A stretch of 64,000 bases of DNA from Monocercomonoides exilis (Eukaryota; Preaxostyla; Oxymonadida; Polymastigidae), in NCBI GenBank assembly GCA_001643675.2, contig LSRY02000004.1, forward strand, positions 626,001 to 690,000, in the 5' to 3' direction. The notes below the pieces were generated by a model. That model saw only the letters and a list, made by a program, of their open reading frames with translations, had not been told where the DNA came from and made no database searches. Positions within the stretch are counted from its first letter, which is position 1. Each line of letters begins with the position of its first letter. Positions 21,801-28,836 of the stretch are shown here, piece after piece. A program made the translations under genes and the position numbers.

Positions 21801-24800
21801 GTTGCGACGAGACTGACAGAGGATCTTGACTTTTGCTTTGTGAACATGAACTTCAGTGCAAACAGTGCAAAAGCAGGGCGGGATATATATGTTGAGTGCC
21901 ATCGAATCTCCAGGCAGATAAATGAGACACAGTTTCTGATGGATCTGCGGGAGTCTGTGTATGTGCGACTGAATGCAATCTGTGGGATAGACAGAACGGA
22001 GCACACGAGCGAGCCGATTGATTTGATGAGCATCATCGCAATCTTTCAGTCTGACAGTATTGTGTTGTCGAGTGCCTTGGAAAAGAACGGAAAGAATGAG
22101 CGAAATTGTGGAAGTCTGGCGAATCCATGCTTGTCCATTGAGTATGGGTTGAGTCATGTGACGAGAGATGTGGAAGCAAGGATGCTTGTGGATGAAGAGT
22201 CGAAGTTGATGAGTGAGGTGGATCTCCATGATTTGACGCTGACGGCTCTTAATGCACCTGGAAAGAAAGGTGTTGTTGCTGTGATGGAGAATGCTTTTGC
22301 TCCAGGGATTGAAGCAGTTGTGAGAAGTGAAGGTGTTGTGTCCGTTTTGTATCTTGTTTTTGCGGTGCAAACCTCACAACCACCTCAACATTCAACGCTT
22401 TTCGCAGTTGAGTCTGGCTTTTTCTTGATGAGCCAATGTGGCTTTAGTGGGCTGGAATCAGATGAACAATTGAGTGACTTTCCCTTTATTTGTCTAAGCT
22501 TTGGTGGAGGGAGTGCTCAGTTGTTTGATATCAAGTTTGATTCGTTGCATGTGATATCAAGCTGTCTGATCGAGTGCCAGAGTGGTTGTGAGAGTGTCTT
22601 GATGGAGAAGATCGGAATGAGCGATGTCACTTGTGAAAGATGGTGCATTCATGTTGATGATGATGGTGAACAAGTTTGGGAGCAAGAAGGAGAAAGAATG
22701 TTAGAGTTTAGTGGTGCAGAAATGAAGAATATAACATGTTCTTCATTGGATGGAAGTGTAATAAGACTCAAATCGAAACACATTCCTCTGCTAATTCGAA
22801 ACAGCACATTTGGAAGCTGCACAAACACGAAAAATGAAAAGGGAGAAGTTTTGTCAATAAGTTCATGTTCAAATGTGATTATAGAATCGAGTGTTTTCGA
22901 TGGAGAAAAAAAGAGAGATAAGAGGAACACAAACAGACTTTGCTCGAGTGCTGGAGATGAACTGTGCAAATGGAACGGATCTCTTGTTGATTGTGTGCAT
23001 TCTCATGTGGAACTAAATGATACAACGATCAAGAATTCGGAAGTTGGTGGATTGTCCGTGTCAAGTGGGAATATTTGGGTGATGATGAGCATGTTTTCGG
23101 GGAATGATCCGTCAGTGAAAGGATATCCATCAGCTCGACGGAACATTATTTGCACAGACCATGCAATGTTGAACATCAGGAGCCTGAAGGGAGGTGATGG
23201 AGCTGTGAAAAATTCATCCTTATGGATCGTGAGTGAGAATTGTGAAATGGAAGGAATTGTGGGGGAATGTACTTCTTCATTTTTCATTCCGTTGCTAGAG
23301 TCAGTGGAGAAAGAAGATGAAGGAACTGCGTCAAAGCTGAAGATTAAAGGGCAGCTTCTTTTGCCTTGCAATCTGATGTTGAGATTAGTTTTCAGGAGGG
23401 GCAGTGAAGAGCAGATTGAGAAATACGATTTTGACACAGATGGGTTTGTCTCAGAGAATGAAGTTCACTCATGGGTATCAACAGAAAAGCTGGGAAATAT
23501 CGAAGATGAAACAGAAGTTTCTGTGTCACTTCAATATGGAGATCCCGCAGCACCAAGTTTTTCCAATTCATTCATTCTGAAGAACAAAAGTGAAACAAAA
23601 GTGAATGGAGATGAAAATCTTTCTGAAGGAGGAAAAGAAGGAAAAATCTCATGGGTTTTGATTGTTTGTATTGTGATCGTGGTGATACTGTTAATTGTAT
23701 CAATAATATTCATTGTTCGATGGAAGAAGGTGAAGAATGAAGCAGAAGATCTGAGAGAGATTGTGAATGATAACATCAGAAAAGATCCGAAGGCGTTTGA
23801 GATGGTGACAATGGAGATGTCACCGGAAGAGCAATGGAAAAGGGCAGAGCGGGAGGCAGAGAAGAAGAATGATGAGAGAATGAAGAAGAGAGTGTATGAT
23901 ACGAATATGCAACATTCTGAATCATCCGAGCATCTTTTGAGTGAGAGTGGTTCGACAGAATATATTTTGGGAAGAGACTCAGACAAGATTCCTGATTGGG
24001 CATTGGAAATGGTTGAAGAAGAAGAGACAAGAAAAAGAACACCATCACCATCCATTTCATCCGCTTCAACAACAGACACTTCAGACACAGATTCAACGTT
24101 TGTTCGATCGGAGATTCTGTGTCCAACCACCTCATCGATGTCGAATCTGGTGGATGCAATGGCATGTTCATCGCCTCACGAGAAATTGATTGTAGACTTG
24201 AGGGATTCTCTGTTCATGTTGCTTCACGGGAGGAACGAGAAGAAAGAGATGGAAATAGGCACTCTGCAGCAGAGAGAATATACGGCTGCGCAGATCCTGT
24301 TCTGGGTGGCTAACCTTGCTCTCCACTCCTTTGATGAAATGGACAATCCGCTCTCTTCTCTTGCCAATCTGAGCCCGCACATTGTTTTATTCTCTGAGCA
24401 TATGGTGATCTGCATTGTGATGCACTCAGACTTCTTGTCTGATGGTTCCGATTCATCATCCGTCTCTTCATCAACAGTTGTGACATCTGCAAGTGATGAT
24501 GATGATGAAAGTGACTCTCTGCCCTCGTCAGCCTTTGAGGATGAAGATAGTTTCAAAAAAGAGTGCCTGAGGTGGATGGCGCCTGAGCTGTTGATCAACA
24601 AGAAGATGGGAGCAACAAAGGAATCTGTTGCCTTTTCAATTGGGATGATGCTGTGGGAGTGCTTGACGCTGAAGATCCCGTTTGGGGAGTATGAGGCAGA
24701 GGTGGCAGGGCAGAAGATTGTGAATGGAGAGAGGCCAAACTTGGAAGCTGTTGAGTGTGCGAGCTGGAGCGAGCTTGTGAAGTGCTGCTGGGCAGGGCAG

Positions 24801-24965
24801 CCATCAGAGCGGAAGACGCTTGGAGAAGTGAAGCGAGAGTTGATTGGACATTTTCCAGCTGGAGCTGTGATGGTTACGATGCCAGATGCGATTGATCTGA
24901 GGAGGGAAAATGAAAGTGGAAGTGGAAGCGGAAGTGGAAGAAGCAATGACGGATACAGAAGCTGA
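12816..24965 (+). CDS. Giant beta-helix-like surface protein with pseudokinase tail
   Basis: A single exon of about 4,049 codons from ATG 12816; ATG 12831 is an equally good start just before the signal peptide SWMLLVFCAVAANLC. The ectodomain, about 3,570 residues, has repeated GNGGG and GGGMMI turns with F..C.s spacing, as in polymorphic-membrane-protein or pectate-lyase-like right-handed beta helices. It is cut into eight sections by a CG...PC module (separate entry). One membrane segment follows (VLIVCIVIVVILLIVSIIFIV, nt about 23655-23720) with a basic stop-transfer. The cytoplasmic part ends in a kinase-like C-lobe: LRWMAPELL (APE motif, about 24568) to WSELVKCCWAGQPSERKTLGEV. The glycine loop, catalytic Lys, HRD and DFG are not recognisable (NLSPHIVLF sits where HRDLKP is expected), and an acidic Ser-rich linker replaces the activation segment. 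It is probably a receptor-like pseudokinase. Ligand unknown. Confidence 0.85.
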   Translation: MNLGIMKKDTYQFVCQTREKRCHISWMLLVFCAVAANLCEDQRVIDFKRVQDRQIESHEIFQSERYIGDNSKDIKENKVEDEVSELSKRVNNHGEDETDLTELRCFCFLSNGSATFERISLLGSWNIANVFEIERNGELVLEGCKVRSSCDCSSLAKTSTANVSIFNISMSGSQSPAHVTSPLCEGSETHFLIEQSSICSLSVAKDSFVLIGKGSNCAHLQGCSFINITQLQKSKIPSPCYSSSSLFSSSTYSSNRSLQKQSSIWKDLKILGNGNTDEGSIIRTESCIFKLNALDHNNALFGKKRLLLATSVNSTFNTRQELSTGNHSFIRCSFCSQSEERGGAIFSSAALTIRVCIFFKCNCTKAIDQHGGAMYISGDEQILMEETNFSDCKANVGGAACLRSRVFFSVLNCRFLSSPSAQGVVQFCDNYKGALYSGCVFAHNSKNYETGVGKIVYNGLNFSFHDCLFEDNHASRMGCIYLSQPSEAASFFNVSFVTCFFSGNEASYTGTHANDIYGIKNWSNLTKQSFVETFSTSIEPHLFIDNGASGHENWIPFPPSPKPMAKLHSSAQRGSDDANCGNETFLCLTLKYTFDSRWRGLGKLPMVVHRGEKAEESIVIGSESVEISGEDKEKTVLYSKVTRDGGGLFEITSGSLELSAMTLVHSRLSSCGLSSLFTITSSGTLSVREAVVKGDRYEESYFEKAACDLKEGRTKMENVVFCDFDVSGASLISVGQACELNLTSVDISGITNMNGDGGAVSGVIDSGKVVIVENASWRGCRSEKGNGGGVNVVVRSGGTLKIGATLGCSIDMCSAGNEGGLKGKGGGVYLRVDDGAAGYVFDGLGFGANNQAWKGNNMFVSGDDLKRIVSKEHFKSCIEANREHDSDAMGSESSDEDFIIPLSIYMIHPFPIPGFVGGRNCKDFNNCGFDGYPCETMNFMSSVQFPSSDCTIILNPNFVLNEVVEMEDCKWNVSCELVGERVEVAKVDSATSEGMIMVKNQTELANIGFYLPANLGAAASFISCSSGTFHMKCCSASLIDVSSEQKVSFSIVRVTGGRMFMESFISETGIEFSSSSMIWVDGECEVVLCECKIVGVKKESGNGGCISAEKKKIRMAIDSCNFSGCGVVGSSSCGGGMMAKMKGENELFINGTTAFDGCAAPSGEGANGRGGGMMIRVEEVPLKFEIGGDVTFGSLEKNDARYGKDAFVWCERGVHLREVTNRSSFEFFDFKTIPTDALQLSGMENGNESCVIPLHVFLCSVGTQLVVDGSCGTDHDYCGFASFPCLTVDYCAGRRAGSNVESVVLESGSSINGEFSFPLFAMSVTSQISPGIMVDVHDNGDVEQEGLVECASNIRFENISFALPLSMKESHCSFLISKKNLKLTECVFAFLGDKEGAFVEFSVIHVCSGDLTMKGVCLEDGIGFHGCSGFTVENGGKITMEDCVLCNVSKMNGNGGCMTLRGKSGENPFVRMRNVTIGGACEAGMSLKGGGLLVVLDAGIELAMEKVGFKNCSVPAEDSESVGRGLGGGMFLELLDGSGVLTLSELTFETCSAWKGRNMFVDAMQLDIVVNNSTMKFEMEGMEREDLMGFEESTTKTEYRIPLEVYFREIGDGGYVGGKEDEGFDHSGCGFGDVPCESVGFLLSHRIKSSQNVTEIHIYPSFAFKECLSFSNKNIILRGLDKSLQTKFVQNITGEGSNVVESFVDIEISDVSFEAPIEFVPIARMNLFFVGQKTMKMLGCSCVWRSDETKSVEYNFARVEGGTLEVVDFEARYVKLGNYGMFVVEGNEARGRFSGMAIDSVSCNGQKGLMVGRLCSMWINDSSVSGSELLQNCALLSIDECAETIVDNTSLSDWKRQIGNGGGIEGKVGKVCSFKMKQCNMTNCGALIGNGKGGGMMISLSGSGRMEFDDNTVKENIVSEQSGQGGGLFINIDSTEVNYWVRRNVFASNVGLIGWDVYVVCPSPRTMITLIVWEGFDEGTGENNFWVGDGEAGSNEGVSLKTYLFPGDEEIVFVDESGKNDANCGMFSVEGFCRDVGYGMGRMNESQWIVQIKTKADLEKEVERREHPLAIRGKNSESVMNVKAEGHLLLSSSLEPNNLMLSSLRIWLPEEKSEFDEFVCVESGKLSITSCAFGEIGEEKRQCWEWIVNGRGGEIGFVSVNVPGMLFKGGCGMVCVGGECYASVENTSVGEVSGEGGGIIVIGQGGEMMINSSNITQSSSQKGGVIQMAKGSKLQVENDCYFVGCLANEGDGGMINSEMNEYSVFTIRSSTLKGCSANTNDGRGGSVFAEMTGNGVLFFGNVSFSENVAWAGRDMFVRSVDLNESMKSTCFEEVLFDEEGRVCVDFAGSDETNFGGAIVDLKLLLVQYESEEIRVSKKGCDVLGCGSETYPCLSFWRGFENVKGSLDSKRVVITDGTFVENEYELTGCEICSEGSSANDSGEKSRLEFKTEIKGERGKTVITGQGALRFAGLVFALPYSFSSGHEILITYSSMSESEALIVRKCLFECSSSRKVDVCLINGIRGKVEMRECAVGTVQFVNTPFVLQCDINISSCIVEGISSECEEGGAMRVILDSVVTRLQMKNITAVRCRCVKEESKGGFLFVDSSKANQETPFVFEEMVFDGNEAWRGKNIFVVERDLNRTVSERVFHFDFESLKDDENAFEGRDVFNEATDLFRFLVSFSSGHIYVGEKGFDVKRCGSERDPCCSFWKGMQQLEVGAEKKAIFIWEKTKITDGFDLSEMVIASASLVSRKAASPHGITNADGYENQMATLEFERSDSSGSGGYVKNRKALLLEMLNLLVKSSLQNEKKAAIINEDGMLNITDCSFSVKEVPEQEGNINMVRMEKGRMVVCRLSCESTSFCESVLLVNGDGVECDLNEIVFTSVSFRSGSVVETFAMEESVKRSHEGCVVSLCNSTFSSITGNGVEPSGMISEGSEGAELVVNGSRFEGCLGNKSMKGGVCLFELSEGGVMRMVDCLMVRCGCSMEGRGGGVYVATRLTEDLDFCFVNMNFSANSAKAGRDIYVECHRISRQINETQFLMDLRESVYVRLNAICGIDRTEHTSEPIDLMSIIAIFQSDSIVLSSALEKNGKNERNCGSLANPCLSIEYGLSHVTRDVEARMLVDEESKLMSEVDLHDLTLTALNAPGKKGVVAVMENAFAPGIEAVVRSEGVVSVLYLVFAVQTSQPPQHSTLFAVESGFFLMSQCGFSGLESDEQLSDFPFICLSFGGGSAQLFDIKFDSLHVISSCLIECQSGCESVLMEKIGMSDVTCERWCIHVDDDGEQVWEQEGERMLEFSGAEMKNITCSSLDGSVIRLKSKHIPLLIRNSTFGSCTNTKNEKGEVLSISSCSNVIIESSVFDGEKKRDKRNTNRLCSSAGDELCKWNGSLVDCVHSHVELNDTTIKNSEVGGLSVSSGNIWVMMSMFSGNDPSVKGYPSARRNIICTDHAMLNIRSLKGGDGAVKNSSLWIVSENCEMEGIVGECTSSFFIPLLESVEKEDEGTASKLKIKGQLLLPCNLMLRLVFRRGSEEQIEKYDFDTDGFVSENEVHSWVSTEKLGNIEDETEVSVSLQYGDPAAPSFSNSFILKNKSETKVNGDENLSEGGKEGKISWVLIVCIVIVVILLIVSIIFIVRWKKVKNEAEDLREIVNDNIRKDPKAFEMVTMEMSPEEQWKRAEREAEKKNDERMKKRVYDTNMQHSESSEHLLSESGSTEYILGRDSDKIPDWALEMVEEEETRKRTPSPSISSASTTDTSDTDSTFVRSEILCPTTSSMSNLVDAMACSSPHEKLIVDLRDSLFMLLHGRNEKKEMEIGTLQQREYTAAQILFWVANLALHSFDEMDNPLSSLANLSPHIVLFSEHMVICIVMHSDFLSDGSDSSSVSSSTVVTSASDDDDESDSLPSSAFEDEDSFKKECLRWMAPELLINKKMGATKESVAFSIGMMLWECLTLKIPFGEYEAEVAGQKIVNGERPNLEAVECASWSELVKCCWAGQPSERKTLGEVKRELIGHFPAGAVMVTMPDAIDLRRENESGSGSGSGRSNDGYRS
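14520..22150 (+). repeat. Eight Cys modules spaced about 1.0-1.2 kb in the surface gene
   Basis: Recurrent motif (V/G)-x-G-x-x-D-x-x-x-CG-x(4-8)-PC-x-(S/T) at about 14530, 15565, 16615, 17660, 18855, 19935, 20875 and 22080. Examples are NCGFDGYPCETM, YCGFASFPCLTV, GCGFGDVPCESV, GCGSETYPCLSF, RCGSERDPCCSF and NCGSLANPCLSI; the first (NCGNETFLCLTL) and fifth (NCGMFSVEGFC) are divergent. Between modules each section has the Gly-rich helix turns followed by an A-x-x-G-(K/R)-(N/D)-x-(F/Y)-V line. The ectodomain evidently grew by duplication of a unit of about 350 residues. Confidence 0.85.
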
Positions 24966-25890
24966 AAGTTGAAGGTGAAGATGGAACAAGAGAAGTGAAA
25001 GGACGGATGTTGGACATGGGCTGCTGAACCGATGAGTTTCCGATGAACATTTGCTGAGCTTGTTCAGAACAGATGCTATTTTGTGAGCACCCACATGGTG
25101 AGCAAAGCCGAAAGATGCTGCAAAATAGGTGGCAAGCTTCTTCTTCTTCTTCTTCTTCTTCTTTTCTTTTCTTCTTTGAGAAGATATTCTTCCAAACAAT
25201 TCCTTCACTGATCGATTGCAATGAAAAGAATGGTGAAGTTTGAAGAAGAAGAAAAGGGTGCAAACGGACAAGGATGAGGGTGGGATAATGCTATTGCTGC
25301 TTGTGGGGAAAAAAATATTAATTACTGTTGCTCAACAGTGGCTGCTGAGGAGAGATTTTCTTCTCACTCCTTGGCATGCATTCCTTCTGTTTTCCGTTGA
25401 GTGCGCTGCTTTTGAAAGCCTGAAGAGAAAGCGACACAACGAGAGGGGAGTCTGCAAATGCTATGAGAGCAATCACAATCTTTTTGCAATATGTGACATT
25501 TAGACTTTAAAGATTTTTCAAAGCTAAATGTATTTATTCTTTTGGATTTGAAATTTAATATGATGCTTTTTCTTAAATTGTTAATGCACATTTATCAAAA
25601 ATGAAAATAAAAAAGAAAGAAAGAAAGAAATTAGAGTTTAAATGTCTCGTTAAAATATGTGACTATGTCAGTAATTTGCAATAAAGTTTGACAATTTTAT
25701 AATCTCAAGCGAAACTTGAAAAGAAAAAGTCGATAAAAAAACTTTTTTTCGTCTTCTCCTTCTCCTTCTATTTCTTCAACAACTTCTAATGCATTTTGTT
25801 CAGTAATATGTGAAAATATTATCATTCGTTCTCTATGTTTATGAAGAATTTGTTCCTTTCAAGAAATACTTTGAAAGGAATTGATTGCAA
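24966..25890. other. Non-coding region after the surface gene
   Basis: Probable 3' flank of the surface gene. It contains a CTT-type microsatellite at about 25138-25175 and an AAAG run at about 25612-25630. No frame with recognisable protein features. Confidence 0.65.
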
Positions 25891-25899
25891 TTAGAGAAA

Positions 25900-28200
25900 G
25901 GAGAGAAAAAAGAGAAAGAATATGGAAAATAAGATGACCACGATGAAGATTACAACATCGATGAAAATGTGAGAGGAGAAATGGAAGGATGGATCACACT
26001 CGATGCGCACGCAAAGTTCAGCTGCATGTTGTTGATAGCCAATACTTTGCAATTCAAAACATGTTCGTGCTGTGCTGAAGAAGCAGATGCTGATGATGCA
26101 TGACAAGACATTGACTCCTCCCTCTATCCCTTGCTCTGCCGTGCCATTGGCTTGCGAAACAGGTCCAAACGCTGCCTGTTCCCCAGCAGCACCCAAAGCA
26201 GATTGGCCGTCCCACCTCGTTCGCTCTGCAGCTGCCGCCCCACTTGCTGCACCAGCATCATCACCATCCGGAACAGCGCCCACAGTCGATTGCAACAGCA
26301 TCAACACTTCGATTCAGCCCTGCCTCCGTTGACACCACCGAAAGCACCTGCACCTGATCATCCATCACAGACTGACTGTCTTCACAACTGAGTTGTTCTG
26401 TGACAGGAATAGAGGAGATCTGCAGTTGGCAGCATGACACACATCTGGATGCATCAGGCACAGTGTGAAGAAATCGTTGCTCAGGAACACCTCCAGCACC
26501 GATGCAAACGATGGCAGAAAGCATCTCGACAGATGTGATGCATCTCAGAAGAATTATTGCGATAGCGCCTGTGGTATTTGTGGATAGCACACACACACAC
26601 AGAAGAGATTTCATCTCTGAATTCTTGATGCACCTGATATCGTAGACGAAGACGAAGAATTCAATGCATCACCAGAACATATAGAATCATACAACGTTTT
26701 CATCGAATCCTTTCATCATTTTTTCTTCTGCCCAGTTGATATTCTGCAGAATCCCCAGAAACACAGACGCATCTGCCACTCCTTCCTTTCACTGAATCTT
26801 CTCAAATTCCCCCCAAAATATCTTGATCTTCATTTCCACTGCCCTTTCAAGCACGATGTTGAAGAACAAGAAGAACAGCAGCTTGTCTTCATTGAACTCC
26901 TACCCCACAAACCTCACAAGCAGTCGCATCTCTGCAAAGTTCAACAAAAAAAGCTTCTTCCTTTCCGATTATCACCTTTTGAACTGATTTGCTCTTCTTC
27001 TGCTTCTGCTTCTTTTGCGCAATCTCTGAGTTCTGCTTCTCAATCTCCTCCTTGAATGGCAACTTCGACTCGCTTGTTGTTTGTACATGCACTTTCAGCA
27101 GCTTTGTCAGAATCTTCGTTTCCTACTTTATCTGGCTCATCTTCTGCTTCACAGTTGTATCCACTCATCCAACATCACTTTTCCCAGCGTTTTCTGCTCC
27201 ACAGCTGCTTGCATCTCCCACAACACTCACTCCACTCCCCACTTTCATGCCAACCCACTTCCAGCTCGTGTATGACCCAACCATCACCGCGTTGCCATCC
27301 CCGATGCTTGCTGCAAACTTCTCCTGGCACTTTTCACACAGCTCCGACGGCAGGATCAACTACGCTGAAGACGGATTCATCCGTTCACACACGGGCACAA
27401 ACAAAGAATGGAAAGCAAAAAGAAACTTCAACCTTGTAAATCGACCTCTTGGTATCCAAATTCACCATCCCACCCTGCTGCTTCAGGCTCTTCTTCTTCT
27501 CAATTCCCATATCTATTTGTTCCACCTTCTCCTTCATTGCCACCAGCTGCTCCTGCAGCTCCTTCACCTCTGCGTTGTTCTTCTATCTCAGCTCCGAGAT
27601 CTTCCTCTCCCTTATGAAGATGATCTTATCCTTCTCCTGCAACTGCTCTAGCAACCAGCTCATCATCTTCAACATTCTCTCGTCCTCCCAGATCATTTGC
27701 AGTTGTTCATTGAACTTCTGACTCTTCTTCTCCATCTTCTGCTTCTCCTTCTCCTTCCTCTGCCTTTTTTCACTTCTCCAGCACCGCCAGCGCAATCTCC
27801 TCAGGCGACAGAACCACATCCTCCATCCTCAGACCCACCACCTCAAGTTCCTTCTCCACAATCTCCCCCCACTTCACACACTGCAACCCCTCTCCCCATC
27901 ACTTCGTAGTCCAACTTCACCACCAAATATTTCAACTGAGACGATTTTCATATCTGCTGCAACGGCTCAAATTGATCGAATATCGAAAAGAACGCATTCA
28001 CATCCGCCTCCGCTAAGATCCGCTTGCTTCACAACTTTGTGCCCACTTACACTGCAAGCTACGGAAAGGACGTCACCAGCGTAACCGAATGCATTGCCGA
28101 AAGCGCTACATCGCGTGCACACGCAATATCCCCATCCATCACCACCAGCAGCTCAACAACATAACCTCTAAGCGCCAGCGATGACAAAAGAAGCAGTAGC
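25900..28200 (-). pseudogene. Decayed ARM/coiled-coil/SPRY-like gene
   Basis: Pieces in changing minus-strand frames form one coherent ancestral protein. About 28190-28080 gives ELLVVMDGDIACARDVALSA (armadillo-like). About 28000-27820 gives FSIFDQFEPLQQI, then VKLDYEVMGRG and VEKELEVVGLRMEDVVLSPE. About 27790-27590 is a coiled coil (KKRQRKEKEKQKMEKKSQ, MMSWLLEQLQEKDKI), and 27590-27400 continues it (VKELQEQLVAMKEKVEQ) to NLDTKRSIYKV. About 27360-27280 gives LPSELCEKCQEKFAASIG. Breaks include an in-frame TAG after ISELR, a TGA after AVLEK with a frame change, and a shift in the G run near 27890. Further minus-strand fragments at 26600-25950 may belong to the same or a neighbouring relic. The SPRY-like reading of the last part is tentative. 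Confidence 0.55.
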
Positions 28201-28317
28201 AGTGATACAAACACAACATCAACACCTCGTTCAGAAAGGAAGAAAAGCTGCGAAAGCTCGTAATTTATGAGAAGTGGGAAAATGATGAAACAGCGTATCT
28301 TCAGAAGATGAGCCGAG

Positions 28318-28424
28318 ACGAGAAGAGGAAGAGGAAGAGGAAGAGGAAGAGGACGAAGAAGAGGACGAAGAAGAGGACGAAGAAGAGGACGAAGAAGAGG
28401 ACGACGAAGAAGAAACAGACTGAA
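28318..28424 (+). repeat. GAAGAG/GACGAAGAAGAG low-complexity tract
   Basis: A purine-rich tandem tract of GAGGAA units followed by 12-nt GAAGAGGACGAA units. Plus-strand frames give either an E/D tail or a KRKR/TKKR tail. The upstream frame KLRKLVIYEKWENDETAYLQKM is continuous with the K/R version, which may be a remnant C-terminus. The minus strand gives a poly-Ser frame that is an artefact of the repeat. Confidence 0.75.
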
Positions 28425-28836
28425 TAGAAAATAAGTTCATGATGTTATGTGTGCTGATTGTTATTTTCTGTTTTGATTTTGCTTGAGATGCGATTGCAAT
28501 GACGGAAGATGACAAAATACTGAATGGGAAAAAATATGTTTATGATAGATTTGTTGGCAAAGAAATTTTGTAACACACGTTATCTTCGACTTTTCAATTG
28601 AAAAAAAACATCGAAAAAATTAAAAGTTTGTTTTGATATTTAAAAAGATAATGAAAATTCAAAGATTCTTTGGTGTCGTTCTTATCCACTATTGCCATTT
28701 ATTTTTTAAGTCATTAATTTGATTTTGGTTTATGTTTGAAATATTAATTGATCAAAACAAATTAAGTATTGGTAAATATTAAATGAATGCAATTATACTT
28801 ATGGGATGGATCGATTTTAGATTTTGAATAAACGAA
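28425..28836. other. AT-rich upstream region of the S41 gene
   Basis: No coding signal. AT-rich, and presumably contains the promoter of the gene starting at 28837. Confidence 0.6.

Noticed and set aside
28231-28515. Minus-strand poly-serine frame
   Set aside because: Produced by the GAA/GAC purine repeat; flanks show no coding features.
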